Part shown: positions 21,230 to 31,866 of the stretch, piece after piece
Position numbering within the stretch: position 1 is the stretch's first letter
How the letters are laid out: the number at the start of each line of letters is the position of its first letter
DNA from: Ceratopteris richardii
Lineage: Eukaryota > Streptophyta > Polypodiopsida > Polypodiales > Pteridaceae
NCBI GenBank assembly: GCA_020310875.1
Contig: CM035420.1
Span: 187,576,380 to 187,640,379, forward strand
Direction of reading: 5' to 3'
Length of the DNA: 64,000 nucleotides
The notes under the pieces: generated by a model
Seen by the model: the letters and a program-made list of their open reading frames with translations, nothing else
The model's database searches: none
Told to the model about the DNA's origin: nothing
Program-made: the position numbers and the translations under genes

Positions 21230-22470
21230 GAAATGAAGATACTCTCGAACACGTTATTGACAAAGCCTATGCAGTATCTAAGGAGGACTTGAGGTGGTTT
21301 CATAAGGGCCACTTTAAGGAACAACCAAGGCCTTCTGACTGCAAATCAAGTCTTGCAAAACACTTACCAACGCGTATCTCTATATAGCTTGTTATCTATG
21401 AGTCCTAGATTTAGGGGAGAGGTAATTGCTGCCATAAATGGATTAGATCCTGGCACCATATCAAATGGCGGGCAAGGCTCCACCACACTAATATCTCAAC
21501 ACTTGCCCATGCCCTCAATTTACACTTCAGAGCTATCTAGAATGGCACCTCTTACTGACTACAAGAGTCCGAGGTTAATTGTAAAAATTAGGGGACTTCC
21601 TTAGTAGGGGTAATAGTTGATGGGGGATCTGGTATTAATCTTATGCTTGAATACACAATAACATTGCTAAACTTAAGACCAACTAAAGCTGCACATTTTA
21701 TAGTATCGTTGGAAGATCAAAGCAAGGTAAGCCTACTGGGCATAGTAGAAAAGGTAGAAGTCATCATTCATAAGTTAAAATTTATGTTGGAATTTGTGGT
21801 GATAACACTTCCAAAGGTAAAAGGCGGATTTCCCCTCCTTATAGGGAGGCCATGGCTATGCCACAATAAAGCCATACATGACTTGGGTAGCGACACCTTA
21901 TGGGTAGCCGGACGAGATAAAGTGATGATGCAGCTCCAAATGGAAGGAGGAACAGATGAAGCCCTAGGAACTTCTCAAGTTGTTCTCCACCCAGATCATA
22001 CTTCAGAAGAAGGCAACATGGATAATAGCAGAGAAGAGGAAGAGCTAACTGAACAAGTAGGAGCAAGTATTTGGCCCACACCACCACCATTATGGGTTTT
22101 GGAGAATGAAGAAACATCAGGACAAGAAGGGGCACCTTCACCTCCCAGAAATGGAGATTGAGCGTCTCCACCTCCTAGAAATGGAGATTAGGAGTCTCCA
22201 CGTCCTAGTACCAGTTGGGCATCTCCACCTCCTAGTACCAGTTGGGCATCTTCACCTCCTAATACGAGTTGGGTGCCTTCACCTCCAGACTCTTGCAAAC
22301 ATAGAAGTCGAGTGCTTTCTCCTCATGACACATGGGAGAGGAATTTGCCACCATCTTGGGCACCACAGAGTTGGGTGACTCTAGAGGCCTTGGCCCCATT
22401 CCCAGCTCAAGGGCCTCCAAACTGGGCACCTGAAGGACAGCTTGTCCTCCTCCTTGGGTAACTCCTACAG
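21230..22470 (+). pseudogene. Gypsy D protease region and Pro-rich linker
   Basis: Shifting frames give NTYQRVSLYSLLSMSPRFRGEV, the conserved segment before the protease in gypsy F. The aspartic protease core follows (GGSGINLM at about 21620, GGFPLLIGRPWL at about 21830). Then comes a linker of 90-odd residues that turns Pro/Ser-rich (22130-22440). The linker is built of a 27-bp coding repeat (phrases SPPPSTSWA, SPPNTSWVP) and contains stops. The DGGSG form of the active site is shared with gypsy C and seems typical of this family. Confidence 0.75.
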
Positions 22471-22754
22471 TTGGTTGGGCGGCCCATTGGGCATCAGGTA
22501 AGCTTCATATAGAATTGGAGTCATCTAAAGATAAAACACTTGACATTAAGGAGAAAGTCGATATGGTAGAAGAATTATCTACGGAAGATCTAAATGACAT
22601 CATGGATTGGATTGAAGAGACTAATCATGTTTCTTGCTTTACAATAGCAATCGGGAAGGAAGAAGAACCTACAGTGGAGTCTGTGGTATTAGGAGCATGC
22701 ACACTATCCCTGTTGTGGTGGAGGCTTGACCAATTAGAGGTAAAATCTATAGAT

Positions 22755-23500
22755 TAAATCCAAAATATGCAAATGCAGTCAAGAAGGAATTCTAGAAAAT
22801 GGAAGAAGAAGGTATCATAATTCCGGTTAGAACATTCAGAATGGTTGTCTTCCATGGTCATTGCTCCTAAGACGCAACCTAATAAAATCAGGGTTTGTGT
22901 CGACTTCCGAGCATTAAATAAGGTAACTATCCCTGATGGATTCCCCACACCCTTTTCTGAACAAGTGATTGAAGATGTGGAAGGGCACGTGCTATACAGC
23001 TCATGGACGGTTTTAGTGGATACAACCAACTTGAAATCCATCCTCACGATCAACCAAAAATAGCCTTTGTTACTCTTTGGGGAACTTACATTTGCACAAA
23101 AATGGCTTTCGGCCTTAGGAATGCACCAACCACTTTCAACAGAACAATATATCTTATTTTCAACAAATTGCTTCTAAAATTCTTGAGAATTTTTATGGAT
23201 GACTTTTCAACAGCATGCACTACTACACTAGAAAATGTACGAGAACATTTAAAGCTATTAGAGCAAGTATTCCAACGTTGCAGTAACAAATGTCACTTTG
23301 TGGTGACTCAAGGCACATTGTTAGGACATGTGGTTTCTGCCCAAGGGATGACTCCGGATCTGGATAAGGTAGTGCCAATTCTCAAGCTCCCAAGATCAAT
23401 AAATGCTAAAAAAGTCCAGAGCTTCCTGGGGCACATAGGGTATCATCGAAAGTTCATACGCATGTATGCAGAGGAAGCACGACCACTCTTATGACTCACT
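22755..23500 (+). pseudogene. Gypsy D reverse transcriptase
   Basis: After a frameshift near 22820 come KIRVCVDFRALNKVTIPDGF, FPTPFSEQV, DGFSGYNQLEIHPHDQPK (shift at about 23003), TKMAFGLRNAPTTFNR and FLRIFMDDFS, where MDD holds the catalytic aspartates. NKCHFVVTQGTLLGHVVS and INAKKVQSFLGHIGYHRKFI follow. About ten residues are missing before NKCHF compared with gypsy F. It is broken by at least two shifts and a stop after ARPLL. Confidence 0.85.
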
Positions 23501-23509
23501 AGCGAGAGT

Positions 23510-24020
23510 TTTCCTTTTCAACGGTTTGAAGAAGAAGAGGCTACATTCACTTATTTGAAACAAAGGTTGGCATCTGCACCTATACTCATCTCACCAAACT
23601 GGTCTAAAACATTTCATGTGCATGTAGATGCAAGTTTATATGCAGTAGGTGTTGTACTCACTCAACTTAGTGAAGCACACAAACTAGACCAACCCATTCA
23701 TTATGCCACTAGGCTCCTCTCTAAAGGAAGAGAAAAACTATAGCACCACTAAAAGGGAAGCATTAGCTATTGTCTTCGCCCTCAAGAAATTTAGACACTA
23801 TCTATTGGGGGCTACATTTACAGTGATCAGTGATCATCAAGCCTTAAAATATTTGTTAAACAAACCGCAAGTCGCAGGAAGAGTGTGGAGATGGTTGCTC
23901 CTCTCCCAAGAATTTGATTTTGAAATTGTACAAAGAAGCGACACACAACATGTCATTGCAGACCACCTCTCTTGCATTAGACACCATCTCGAGACAACTA
24001 AAGGAGTAGAAGATGACTTC
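23510..24020 (+). pseudogene. Gypsy D RNase H
   Basis: FHVHVDASLYAVGVVLTQ (first catalytic Asp), then a frameshift near 23740, then NYSTTKREALAIVFALKKFRHYL (catalytic Glu), FTVISDHQALKYLLNK (Asp) and VIADHLSCI. This is the RNase H that removes the RNA strand during reverse transcription, fused behind RT in the intact polyprotein. Confidence 0.8.
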
Positions 24021-24029
24021 CCAGATAAT

Positions 24030-24930
24030 CAAATATACAAGGTAAATTTAGCCCCCGTATGGTATGATGACTTTACCAAGCTCCTATATAAGGGTCAATT
24101 TCGTGTTGGGTCTACTCCATTGGAAAGGCGTAGGTTACTCTTAAAAAGTAAAAACTTCATAATGGTAAAAGACACTCTCTATAAGATTGGGCATGATGGA
24201 ATGTTCAGGAAGTGCCTTCAATCAGAATGTATAAGTGCCTTTGATGGAATGTATAAGTGCCTTTGGTGGTCATACATGTTCCGAGATGCCACCAAATTTG
24301 CAAAGGCATGCGATATTTGTCAAAAATGTGCACTGAAGCCGACCCGACAAAGGAACCAGCCACTCAACATCTCCATAGCTTGGCAACTCATGCGATATTT
24401 GTCGAAAATGTGCACCTATGCCGACCCGTCAAAGGAACCAACCACTCAACATCTCCATAACTTGGCAACTCTTTGAGCATTGGGGGCTAGACTTTATCGG
24501 CCAAATTTATGCCATTGCATGTGATTCGAATGCCAAATATCTCCTAGTGGTGATCGATCATGCCACTAAATGGGCTGAAGTGATAGCAAGTAAAGAGCGT
24601 ACCACGGAAACTGTAGCTTCATTTTTGTACAACCACATTTTCTGCAGATTTGGATGTCCCATTGAGGTAACCACAGACTAAGGATCCCATTTCGTTAACC
24701 AGGTATTGACCTTAATTTTCGAGAAATTTCAAATATTCCGTAGGAAGTCGTGCGCATACTACCCAAGGGCGAATGGTCAGGCAGAGAGTACAAATAAGGT
24801 TCTCATGAATTAAGGAAAACATGCTTACAATTTCCAAATACGTGGGACAAGCCTATCTAGGAACATTATGGGCCTACAAAACTTCATTCAAGGCCGCAAC
24901 TGGACATATTCCATTCGAGCTGGTTTATGG
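24030..24930 (+). pseudogene. Gypsy D integrase
   Basis: An N-terminal zinc-binding part with CDICQKCALKPTRQRN is followed by a tandem 82-bp duplication that repeats it and shifts the frame. The catalytic core follows: WGLDFIGQI (first Asp), TTD-stop-GSHF (second Asp, with the Gln codon after it turned into TAG) and YYPRANGQAESTNK (Glu). Coding fades at about 24930 where the repeat array begins. Confidence 0.8.
24309..24472 (+). repeat. 82-bp tandem duplication in integrase
   Basis: Two copies (24309-24390 and 24391-24472), each beginning TGCGATATTTGTC and ending TTGGCAACTC, with a few substitutions. The length is not a multiple of three, so the duplication breaks the integrase frame. Confidence 0.9.
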
Positions 24931-27050
24931 TATGTCTCCTCTCTCCGTTTGGTATCCCACTCCCTCTACCAACTTCCTCTAAATATTACCACTTTTGTAT
25001 TTTTCCTTCTTTCTCCCTCTATGAGTAACTACCACTTCCTCCACACTCACCACTAACTACCATCTCATCCACCCCTTATCCCCGGCATCGGCCGTAATTA
25101 CCTCCTCATTTCAATCAAAAGACCACCCCTCCAACCCTCACTCACTCTTCTTGCATCTAAGCTACCTCCACCTTCACTCACTTCTTATGCAGATAAGCAA
25201 TTTTCACTCTCACTCCTTCTAGCACTCCTACCAACTCCTAAACTCCTCCTTGGCGTCTACCAAATCACCCTCCATCCTTCTAGCACCCTGAGCGATCACC
25301 GCTCCACCCCTCTACACATGGGCGACCACCCCTCCATCCCCTCTACACTTGGGCGACCACCCTCACTCACTCCTCGTGCACCTAAGCTACCTCCACCTTC
25401 ACTCACCTCTTATGTAAATAAGCAATTTCCACTCTCACTCCTTCTAGCACCCCTACGAACTCCTACACTCCTGGGCGTCTACCAAAGCACCCTCCATCCT
25501 TGTAGCACCCTGGACGACCACCCCTCCATCCCTCTACACATGGGCGACCACCATTCCACCCCCTCTAGACTTGGGAGACCACCCTCACTCACTCCTACAC
25601 CTAAGCTACCTCCACCTTCACTCCCCTCTTATGCAGATAAACAATTTCCACTCTCACTCCTTCTGGCATCCCTACCAACTCCTACACTCCTTCTCGACAT
25701 CTACCAAATCACCCTCCATCCTTCTAGCACCTTGAGCAATCACCCCTCCACCCCTCTACACATGGATGACCACCCCTCCGCCCCCTCTACACATGGGTGA
25801 CCACCTCTACACCTCCCTCTACACATGGGCGACCATCCCTCCACCATCCACCTAGGCGACAACTCCTTGGGCGACCACTACTCATCTTCACTCGCCTCTT
25901 ATGCAACTAGGCCAACCCCACCCTTATTCACTCCTTTTGCACCTAATCTACCTCCACCTTCACTCACCTCTTATACAGATAAGCAATTTCCACTTTCACT
26001 CCTAGCACCCCTACCAACTCCTACACTCGTCCTTGGGAGACCAACCCTCACTCCCTCCTTCGCTCATGCACCTTAGACAACCACCCCTCCACCTCCCTCT
26101 ACACATGGGCGACCACCTCTACACCTCCCTCTACACATGGGTGACCGTCCCTCCACCCTCCACCTAACCGACCACTCCTTGGGCGACCACTACTCACTGT
26201 TACCCACCTCTTAATCAACTGGGAAACCCTAATATCACTCCTAGCCTCCTACTAACCCTACACTCCACCTGGGCATTTACCAAATCACCCTCCATACTTC
26301 AAGCACCATGGGCGACCACCTCTCCACCTCCCTCATGAACTAGGCGACCAGCCTTCAATTCTGCCACTAACTTAGATGACAATTTCTCCACACTTCCCTC
26401 ATACACCCTGGGCGACCACCCCTCCAAATTTGCCACTTCCTTGAGCGACCACCCATTAGGCAACTGGGCAACCACCCTCACTCCCTCTTGCATCCAAGCT
26501 ACCTCCACCTTCACTCATCTCTTATGCAATTGAACAATCGCCATTCTAACTCCTACCTCTTACACTCCTCCAGGGAGTCTACCGAATCACCTTCCATCCT
26601 TCTAGCACCCTCGGCGACCATCCCTCCACCCCAATCTACACATGGGTGACCATCCCTTCATCCCTCTACCTCAATCTAAACATGGGCAACCCTAGACGCT
26701 TGGCTGCCTAATACACCTTGGGCAACCACCCCTTCAAATTTGCCACTTCCTTGAGCAACCACCCATTAGGCAACTGGGCAACCACCCTCACTCCCTCTTG
26801 CACCCAAGCTACCTCGACCTTCACTCATCTCTTATGCAATTCAGCAATCCCCACTCTAACTCCCTCTACCTCTTACACTCCTCCTTGGCGTCTACTGAAT
26901 CACCTTCCATCCTTTTAGCACCTTCGGCGACCACCCCTCCACCTCAATCTACACATGGGCGACCATCCTTCCATCGCTCCACCTCAATCTAAACATGGGC
27001 AACCTTGGACGTTGGGCTGCCTCCTTCCATACAACTCCGTAAAGGAAACT
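24930..27050 (+). repeat. Pro-coding tandem array, about 226-bp higher-order unit
   Basis: The recurring unit carries AAGCTACCTCCACCTTCACT, then CACTCTCACTCCTTCTAGCA, CATCCTTCTAGCACC, and CTCTACACATGGGCGACCAC one or more times. The phrase AAGCTACCTCCACC (or a one-base variant) starts at about 25157, 25383, 25609, 25936, 26495 and 26806. Early spacing is 226 bases, later copies are stretched. Long frames stay open (for example 25318-25800, LGRPPSLTPRAPKLPPPSLT) and are proline-rich, but no protein family is recognised. Confidence 0.85.
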
Positions 27051-27170
27051 CTCCGTAAAGGAAACTATTGAGAAAGGATTTCAATTGTTAAATTGGCTTT
27101 GTTCTGAGCATAAGAGTCACATCTTCATGCGATGTCTAAACTGATAAGGTCAAACAATCTCGTATGCATT
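27051..27170 (+). other. End of gypsy D as seen
   Basis: A short unique stretch with a duplicated CCGTAAAGGAAACT word, then the insertion site of the copia array, preceded by GCATT. Confidence 0.5.
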
Positions 27171-27225
27171 TGTTCGATGAGATGGTGGATAATCACAAGA
27201 GATGAAGTGGTGTAGCTAAATCGTG
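27171..27225 (-). repeat. Copia LTR1, left fragment
   Basis: GAGATGGTGGATAATCAC and GGTGTAGCTAAATC match the start of LTR2 (38506) and LTR3 (43884). The fragment stops at the start of the gypsy C LTR and continues at about 32603. Confidence 0.85.
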
Positions 27226-28467
27226 TGTAGCGGGGTACTTTGATACACCCTTAAAATAATGTGTTTTATGTTTTGCTTTTCAAGATGCAGAAGCCAAACA
27301 CAAGGCAAGTTACCTCGATTTCGAACAAAAGGAGAAGCAGAATAAGTGAAGAGCAAGAAAATGGTGGAAGGGGGATCCAACTCATGAAGAAGGCCAAATT
27401 TCCCATTTCACCTATTTTCCCAAGTTCCCTAATTCCCATTTCACTTCTTTTCCCAAGTTGCCTATTTTCCCATTTCACTTATTTCCCCAAGTTATGTAAT
27501 TTCCCATTTCACCTATTTTCCCAAGTTGCCTAATTCCCCATTTCACCTATTTTCATAAGTCGTCTAATTCTCCAAGTTCATCAAATCGAGTTACTCAAAA
27601 GTTCACCAATTTTATGAAGTTAGTCTACTTACTTCAAAAGTAGTCTAATTTTTAAGAAAAGGGTGTACTTTTGATTTAGTCTACTTTTTCACTTGAAAAA
27701 AGAGACTAAATTTTCCAGATCTCCATATACTCTAAATTTTCAGCCACTTGCATGCGGAGAACTCATGGACGGTGGACGGCGCCGAATAACAGAATTTGGA
27801 AGATAGTGAGGGGGGAGGGGAAAGTGGACCAAGAAGGAAGCTTCGAGAGTATCAAAATTGTCAGAGAGCCTGCCAAAGAAGAAACTAATTTTGTCCCCTT
27901 TTGCTATCCTTCACTTCCAGGAAAACTATATAAGTAGACCTCTCCTTCAACAAAGAACAAGCTGAGACAAGCGAGGGGAAACGAAGCTCAGAGAGAGACT
28001 CAAGTAAGGAATGCACTCCGCTGCATTCTCTTTGTGTGTGTAGAGCTCTTAGCTTACCTCTAGTGCTCCACTAGGTAGAATTGGAATCAGCTAACTTGGC
28101 ACTCTGAGTGAGTAGTGGGCTAAGTAGTGATTGGCCAATCTTCTCATGAGAAGCTAGTTGGAAGACTAGAGTCTTGAGCATGTATGTTTAGAGAATGGAA
28201 GTGCAGCTCTTAGAGTGAAAGTGTATGCTTATGTCTCCTACTGATTGCCCAGAGTTTGTATAATCTTCTTTTGAGCTGTTTAGACTCATAATTTGAGCTT
28301 CTCCCTTTCATTTCACTCGTAATTTCAGGTTCTTTCTCTTATTTCACTATGTCATTGTATATGCTATTTTTTCTTCCCCATTGAGTCTTCAAATTGCAAC
28401 CCACAGTGCATATTGCACTTAAGAGGACACACCACATCGAGCATATAGATCAAGAAATTGATCTACA
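27226..28467 (+). repeat. Gypsy C 5' LTR
   Basis: It starts TGTAGCGGGGTACTTTGATA and ends GATCTACA. U3 holds a minisatellite of CCCATTTCACCTATTTTCCC units (27400-27550) and GTCTACTT/AGTCTAAT words, then TATA (AACTATATAAGTAGACC, 27926-27942). R/U5 ends with GTGCATATTGCACTTAAGAG. The end may alternatively be placed at 28475. Confidence 0.8.
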
Positions 28468-28476
28468 GGTGCTCAT

Positions 28477-28496
28477 TTTGGCACGCACGGTGGGAC
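28477..28496 (+). promoter_or_regulatory. Gypsy C primer binding site
   Basis: Identical 20 bases to the site in gypsy D (14028-14047), nine bases after the LTR. Confidence 0.7.
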
Positions 28497-28574
28497 CTTG
28501 GTTGCAATTTGAACTCGTTAGAAGTTCAGCCCTTAGAAGAACCGAGTTGATGAAGAGAGTTAGAGAGATAGTCT

Positions 28575-30487
28575 ATGATTCATACTCGCTCCATCCATAA
28601 GGAAGGATCCCTTAGCCCCGTAAAGACTCCCATAAAGATCAAGGCAAAAGATTACACTACATCCCTCCTAGAGCTCCATCACTTCCATTTCCATTTCCCG
28701 ACCCATCATCATCGCAAGGCATCTTGGATCGGCACTCAACACCTCCTTCGACAGACATGGAAGACAACCAAAGACCACAAGCGGCAGTGATGGGGGATGA
28801 TTTGACTAACTTGCTCTCTCGGATCAACATCAAGTTTCCTTCCTTCAAGGAAGCCCCTCATGAGGATGCGGATGATCACGTCAGGAGGTTTCTTTCCCTA
28901 TGTAAGAGTAGGGGTTTACATCAGAGAGAAGATGCCTTCCTTGCCTTGTTTCCGGCCACTCTTGAAGGGCTCGCGGATCGATGGTACAATCAACACGATG
29001 AAGCACACTTCACCACCTGGGATGCCTTCAAAACCGCCTTCATAACTACATTTACCCCAGGTAACTCCACAAAATGCATTCTTGATCAATTGGAAAATCT
29101 TAAACTACAAAAAGGAGAGGCATTCTCTGAATTAATGACCAGAGTGAAGTCGTTAGTTTCTCGTCTTCCTCACAATCCTCGAGATTTTTTAGTCAGGAAA
29201 TGGGTAGAGAAGGCTCTACCAAAAACTTCTCAGCAAAAGCTTAGAGAGTTGCTACAAGCTGATGCATCATTGGAGGAATTCAAAGCTACAACCTCAAGGA
29301 TCGAAGCAGAAAGAGTCGAGTTCAAAGAACATGAAGGTACTGATGAATTCACAAGTGATACTCTTGCACAACTAAGAAGAGAGTTAGAAGCCTTGAAGTT
29401 ACAAAAGACCTTGCAAGAGGAAAAAGCTACTTGGCAAGGAAGGGATGAAGCGCTAGCTCTACTACGACAAGCATTGGAGGAGCTTAGAACGCAAAAAGAG
29501 GTAAAAACATCGATTTGGTGCACCTTATGTAAGAAATCAAGACATTCTTCTCAAGATTGTCCGGAGAGGTTGGTGTGTCAATTTTGTGGAAAACCAGGCC
29601 ATGAAGCAAGGGATTGCTATTTTCTCAAGGGGATGCAAGCGAATTGGGCGTAACCAAGTGTATCCGTACATCAGCCCCTATTACCAACCCCAAGATTTCA
29701 AGTCGAAAGCATGTATACCACTCCTCAGGTAAACTCCTCTAACGAAAGAAAACCTCCATTTAGAAGACTAGCTCGTCCTATCATGTGCTACAGATGTGGC
29801 GAATATGGGCATTTTCAAGGGAAATGCTCCCTCCCAGAAGGGTCTCCACCTTGCAGGTTTTGCCCGGATACAATGGATCATTATTCGAAGGACTGTCCGA
29901 AGCAGAAGGCTTCTACAAGTGGATTAGCTCCATCCTACAAAGTCAATGTTATCTTCGTCAATAAGGGGGAGCAACCAGTAGTTCATTCAAGTAAGAGAGA
30001 AGAGAGAAACACTCTTAGTTATCCAGGTATCCGATTTTCTCTTGTACACTCACAGTGACACTTATCTGAGAAAGAGGACCCGAATGTGTGTGATGCCCCT
30101 GGGCAATTTGGTTGAATTCTTTCACCTAAAGAAGTTGACCCATTTTTAAAAAATGGTCAAGTTAAGCAAGTCGACTTAAAAGAGGAGCAAGTGACTAAAA
30201 AATTTGACCAATTTTGTAAAAATGACCACGTTCATAAAGTAGACCAATTTTTGGAAAATGGTCAACTTGAAGTTGCCCAAACTTATAAAAATAGTCTACT
30301 TAAAAAAGGTCAAATTTTTGAAGTCGACTTATTTTCCCAGGATGACTCAATTCAGGAAAATAGACTATTTTTTGAAATCCACTCTTTTGTCCATATCCAT
30401 GCCACTCCACTAAGTGATCTTGGTCAACTTCATGGAGATGTTTCCCTGCACAATCATGGACCAGAAAAAGAAACCCCAAGCTATGCA
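28575..30487 (+). pseudogene. Gypsy C gag
   Basis: The ATG at 28575 (MIHTRSIHKEG) matches the gypsy E start; a shift near 28645 separates it from a clean 309-codon frame from 28724 to 29653. That frame holds the gag domain (DDHVRRFLSLCKSRGLHQRE, FLALFPATLEGLADRWY, FSELMTRVKSLVSRLP), a coiled-coil-like segment (LRRELEALKLQKTLQEE) and CCHC knuckles WCTLCKKSRHSSQDC and CQFCGKPGHEARDC. After a TAA at 29651-29653 the frame continues with CYRCGEYGHFQGKC and CRFCPDTMDHYSKDC. The tail (30130-30400) repeats short units like VDQF-KN-Q and ends HGPEKETPSYA. It is the best-preserved gag in the window but has three or more stops. Confidence 0.85.
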
Positions 30488-30905
30488 TAAATGGAGTAAT
30501 AATCGATGGAGGTTCAGGCATAAATCTCATGCCAGATTTTACCCTCAAATCACTTGGACTCCAACTTTCAGGTGAAGAAAAGTTCACAATAACCTTGGCT
30601 GACCAGAGTCGAGTTAAACCTCTTGGTAGTGTAGAAAAGGTACCGGTAGAGATGGACGGGCTGACATTCTTTCTAGATTTTGTGGTGTTAAATTTACAGC
30701 AGGTCAATGGAGGCTTTCCTTTACTCATAGGGAGGCCATGGCTAAGGCACATCCAAGCCATGCATGATTGGGGAAATGATACTATTTTAGTTAACCTACC
30801 AAGGAAAGTACAGAAACAAGTACACTTAGATCCAAAAGGATCTCATGGAGGTAATGCTCGGTCAAGAAAGAAAAGAAGTTATCGACCTGGAGCAGGTCAT
30901 TCATG
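30488..30905 (+). pseudogene. Gypsy C protease
   Basis: NGVIIDGGSGINLMPDFTL (active-site region), FTITLADQSRVKPLGSVEKV, GGFPLLIGRPWLRHIQAMHD, then LDPKGSHGGNA. Compared with gypsy F, about 400-500 bases between the gag end and the protease are missing, and the RT that should follow is gone. Confidence 0.78.
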
Positions 30906-31270
30906 TTTTTTTGGTGGGTTAATTTTTCGATTTCCTAAAATAAGTCGATTGAGTGATTTTGGTCAAGTTGATAGGTCAATTTTTTCCAAGTCATAAAAAA
31001 GGTCGATTGTTTTTAGTTCAAAAAAAAAAAGAAAAAGTCGATTTGTTTTTTAGGTCTATTTTTTAAAAGAAAGGTCGATGTTTTTCAAGTTAAAAAAAAA
31101 GTCGATTTTTTTTTTTTTTTGTGGGTGTTAGGTCGACTTTTTTTTTGGGTGTTAGGTCGACTTTTTTTTTGGTGTTAGGTCGACTTTTTTTTTTTCTGGG
31201 TGTTAGGTCGACTTTTTTAAGTTCATAAAGTCGATTTTTTTTTGGTCACTTGGTTTGTGTCAATAGGTCG
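30906..31270 (+). repeat. GTCGA(T/C)TTTTT array
   Basis: About fifteen copies of (A)GGTCGA(C/T)T followed by T runs, some spaced by TGGGTGTTA. On the other strand the same kind of array occupies 47640-47960 in gypsy F and 17740-18420 in element A. It is non-coding and lies between the deleted pol and the 3' region. Confidence 0.85.
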
Positions 31271-31866
31271 ATTCTTTTCCTCCATAAGTTAGTTCATTTG
31301 GTTCTTCTTAGTCGAATGATTTTCATCAATATGTGGGCCGTCGCTTGGCATCCACTTTCCTTGCTTGAAGAGTCCAGGTGCGTTCGTGCGTGGGCAGTCA
31401 ATTTCCTTGTCGATCTACTTGAACAGTCGAGGGTCATCGATCGCCCATTAAAGTCCACGACAGATCACCGATTGCTTGTGGATTAAATGGAAAAGAGCAG
31501 CAGCTGACTTCTGAATTGAAGAGATGCACAACAGCCTAAGCACAAGATAGCTTTCGATCCCTTATTATCTGCAGCAAGTCATTTTTTCAATCATTCCACT
31601 TGTTATCAGCAGAAGCAGTTAGTTGTTCTTGCTGCTTATGCACCTAAGAAATCTAGGAACTTACATGGTGGGCATTTAGCAACAAGACCAAAGCATCCAA
31701 CTATTAGCAAAGTAACATGTCCCATTACTTTCAGGATATGAAGGATACCGCAACTCACCAGCAGGTCCCATGCAAACTTGAAAAGAAAAAAAGAAACCAA
31801 AAAAAAAAAACAAAAAAAAGTATTATTTTTCTCCGAGGACGGAGAATGTCTAAGTGGTGGGCAACC
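31271..31866 (+). other. Gypsy C 3' region with start of accessory ORF
   Basis: Shared in order with gypsy F (47560-47160, minus): AAGAGTCCAGGTGCGTTC, CGATCTACTTGAA, AAGCATCCAACTATTAGCAA. The ATG at 31717 ([10 protein letters not shown]) corresponds to the start of F's accessory ORF at 47161 (MSHSSLKN), but here the frame leads within 50 codons into the end of the element. A hairpin CTCCGAGGACGGAG (31831-31844) and GTGGTGGGCAACC precede the 3' LTR. Confidence 0.75.

Larger units (their letters stand above)
13322..27170 (+). mobile_element. Gypsy D: Athila-like LTR retrotransposon, nested and broken
   Basis: It has a 5' LTR (13322-14019), primer site, long leader, gag (14776-15951 plus 20116-20230), protease (about 21600-21900), RT (22755-23500), RNase H (about 23555-24000), integrase (about 24030-24930) and a repeat-rich 3' region to 27170. 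It is interrupted by element A (15952-20115) and by a TIR element (20231-21215). Several stops and shifts disable every gene. The FMDDFS box in RT and the gene order place it with the Athila/Tat branch of plant Ty3-gypsy elements. No 3' LTR is found; the element stops where the copia array starts. Confidence 0.8.

Noticed and set aside
25157-26820. CRISPR-like regular spacing of a repeated word
   Set aside because: Units are about 226 bp and similar along their full length, with no unique spacers. This is a eukaryotic minisatellite-type array.
24930-27050. Possible extensin-like Pro-rich cell-wall gene
   Set aside because: No Ser-Pro4 blocks, no signal peptide, and period and vocabulary link it to gypsy D. 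Treated as a repeat array.
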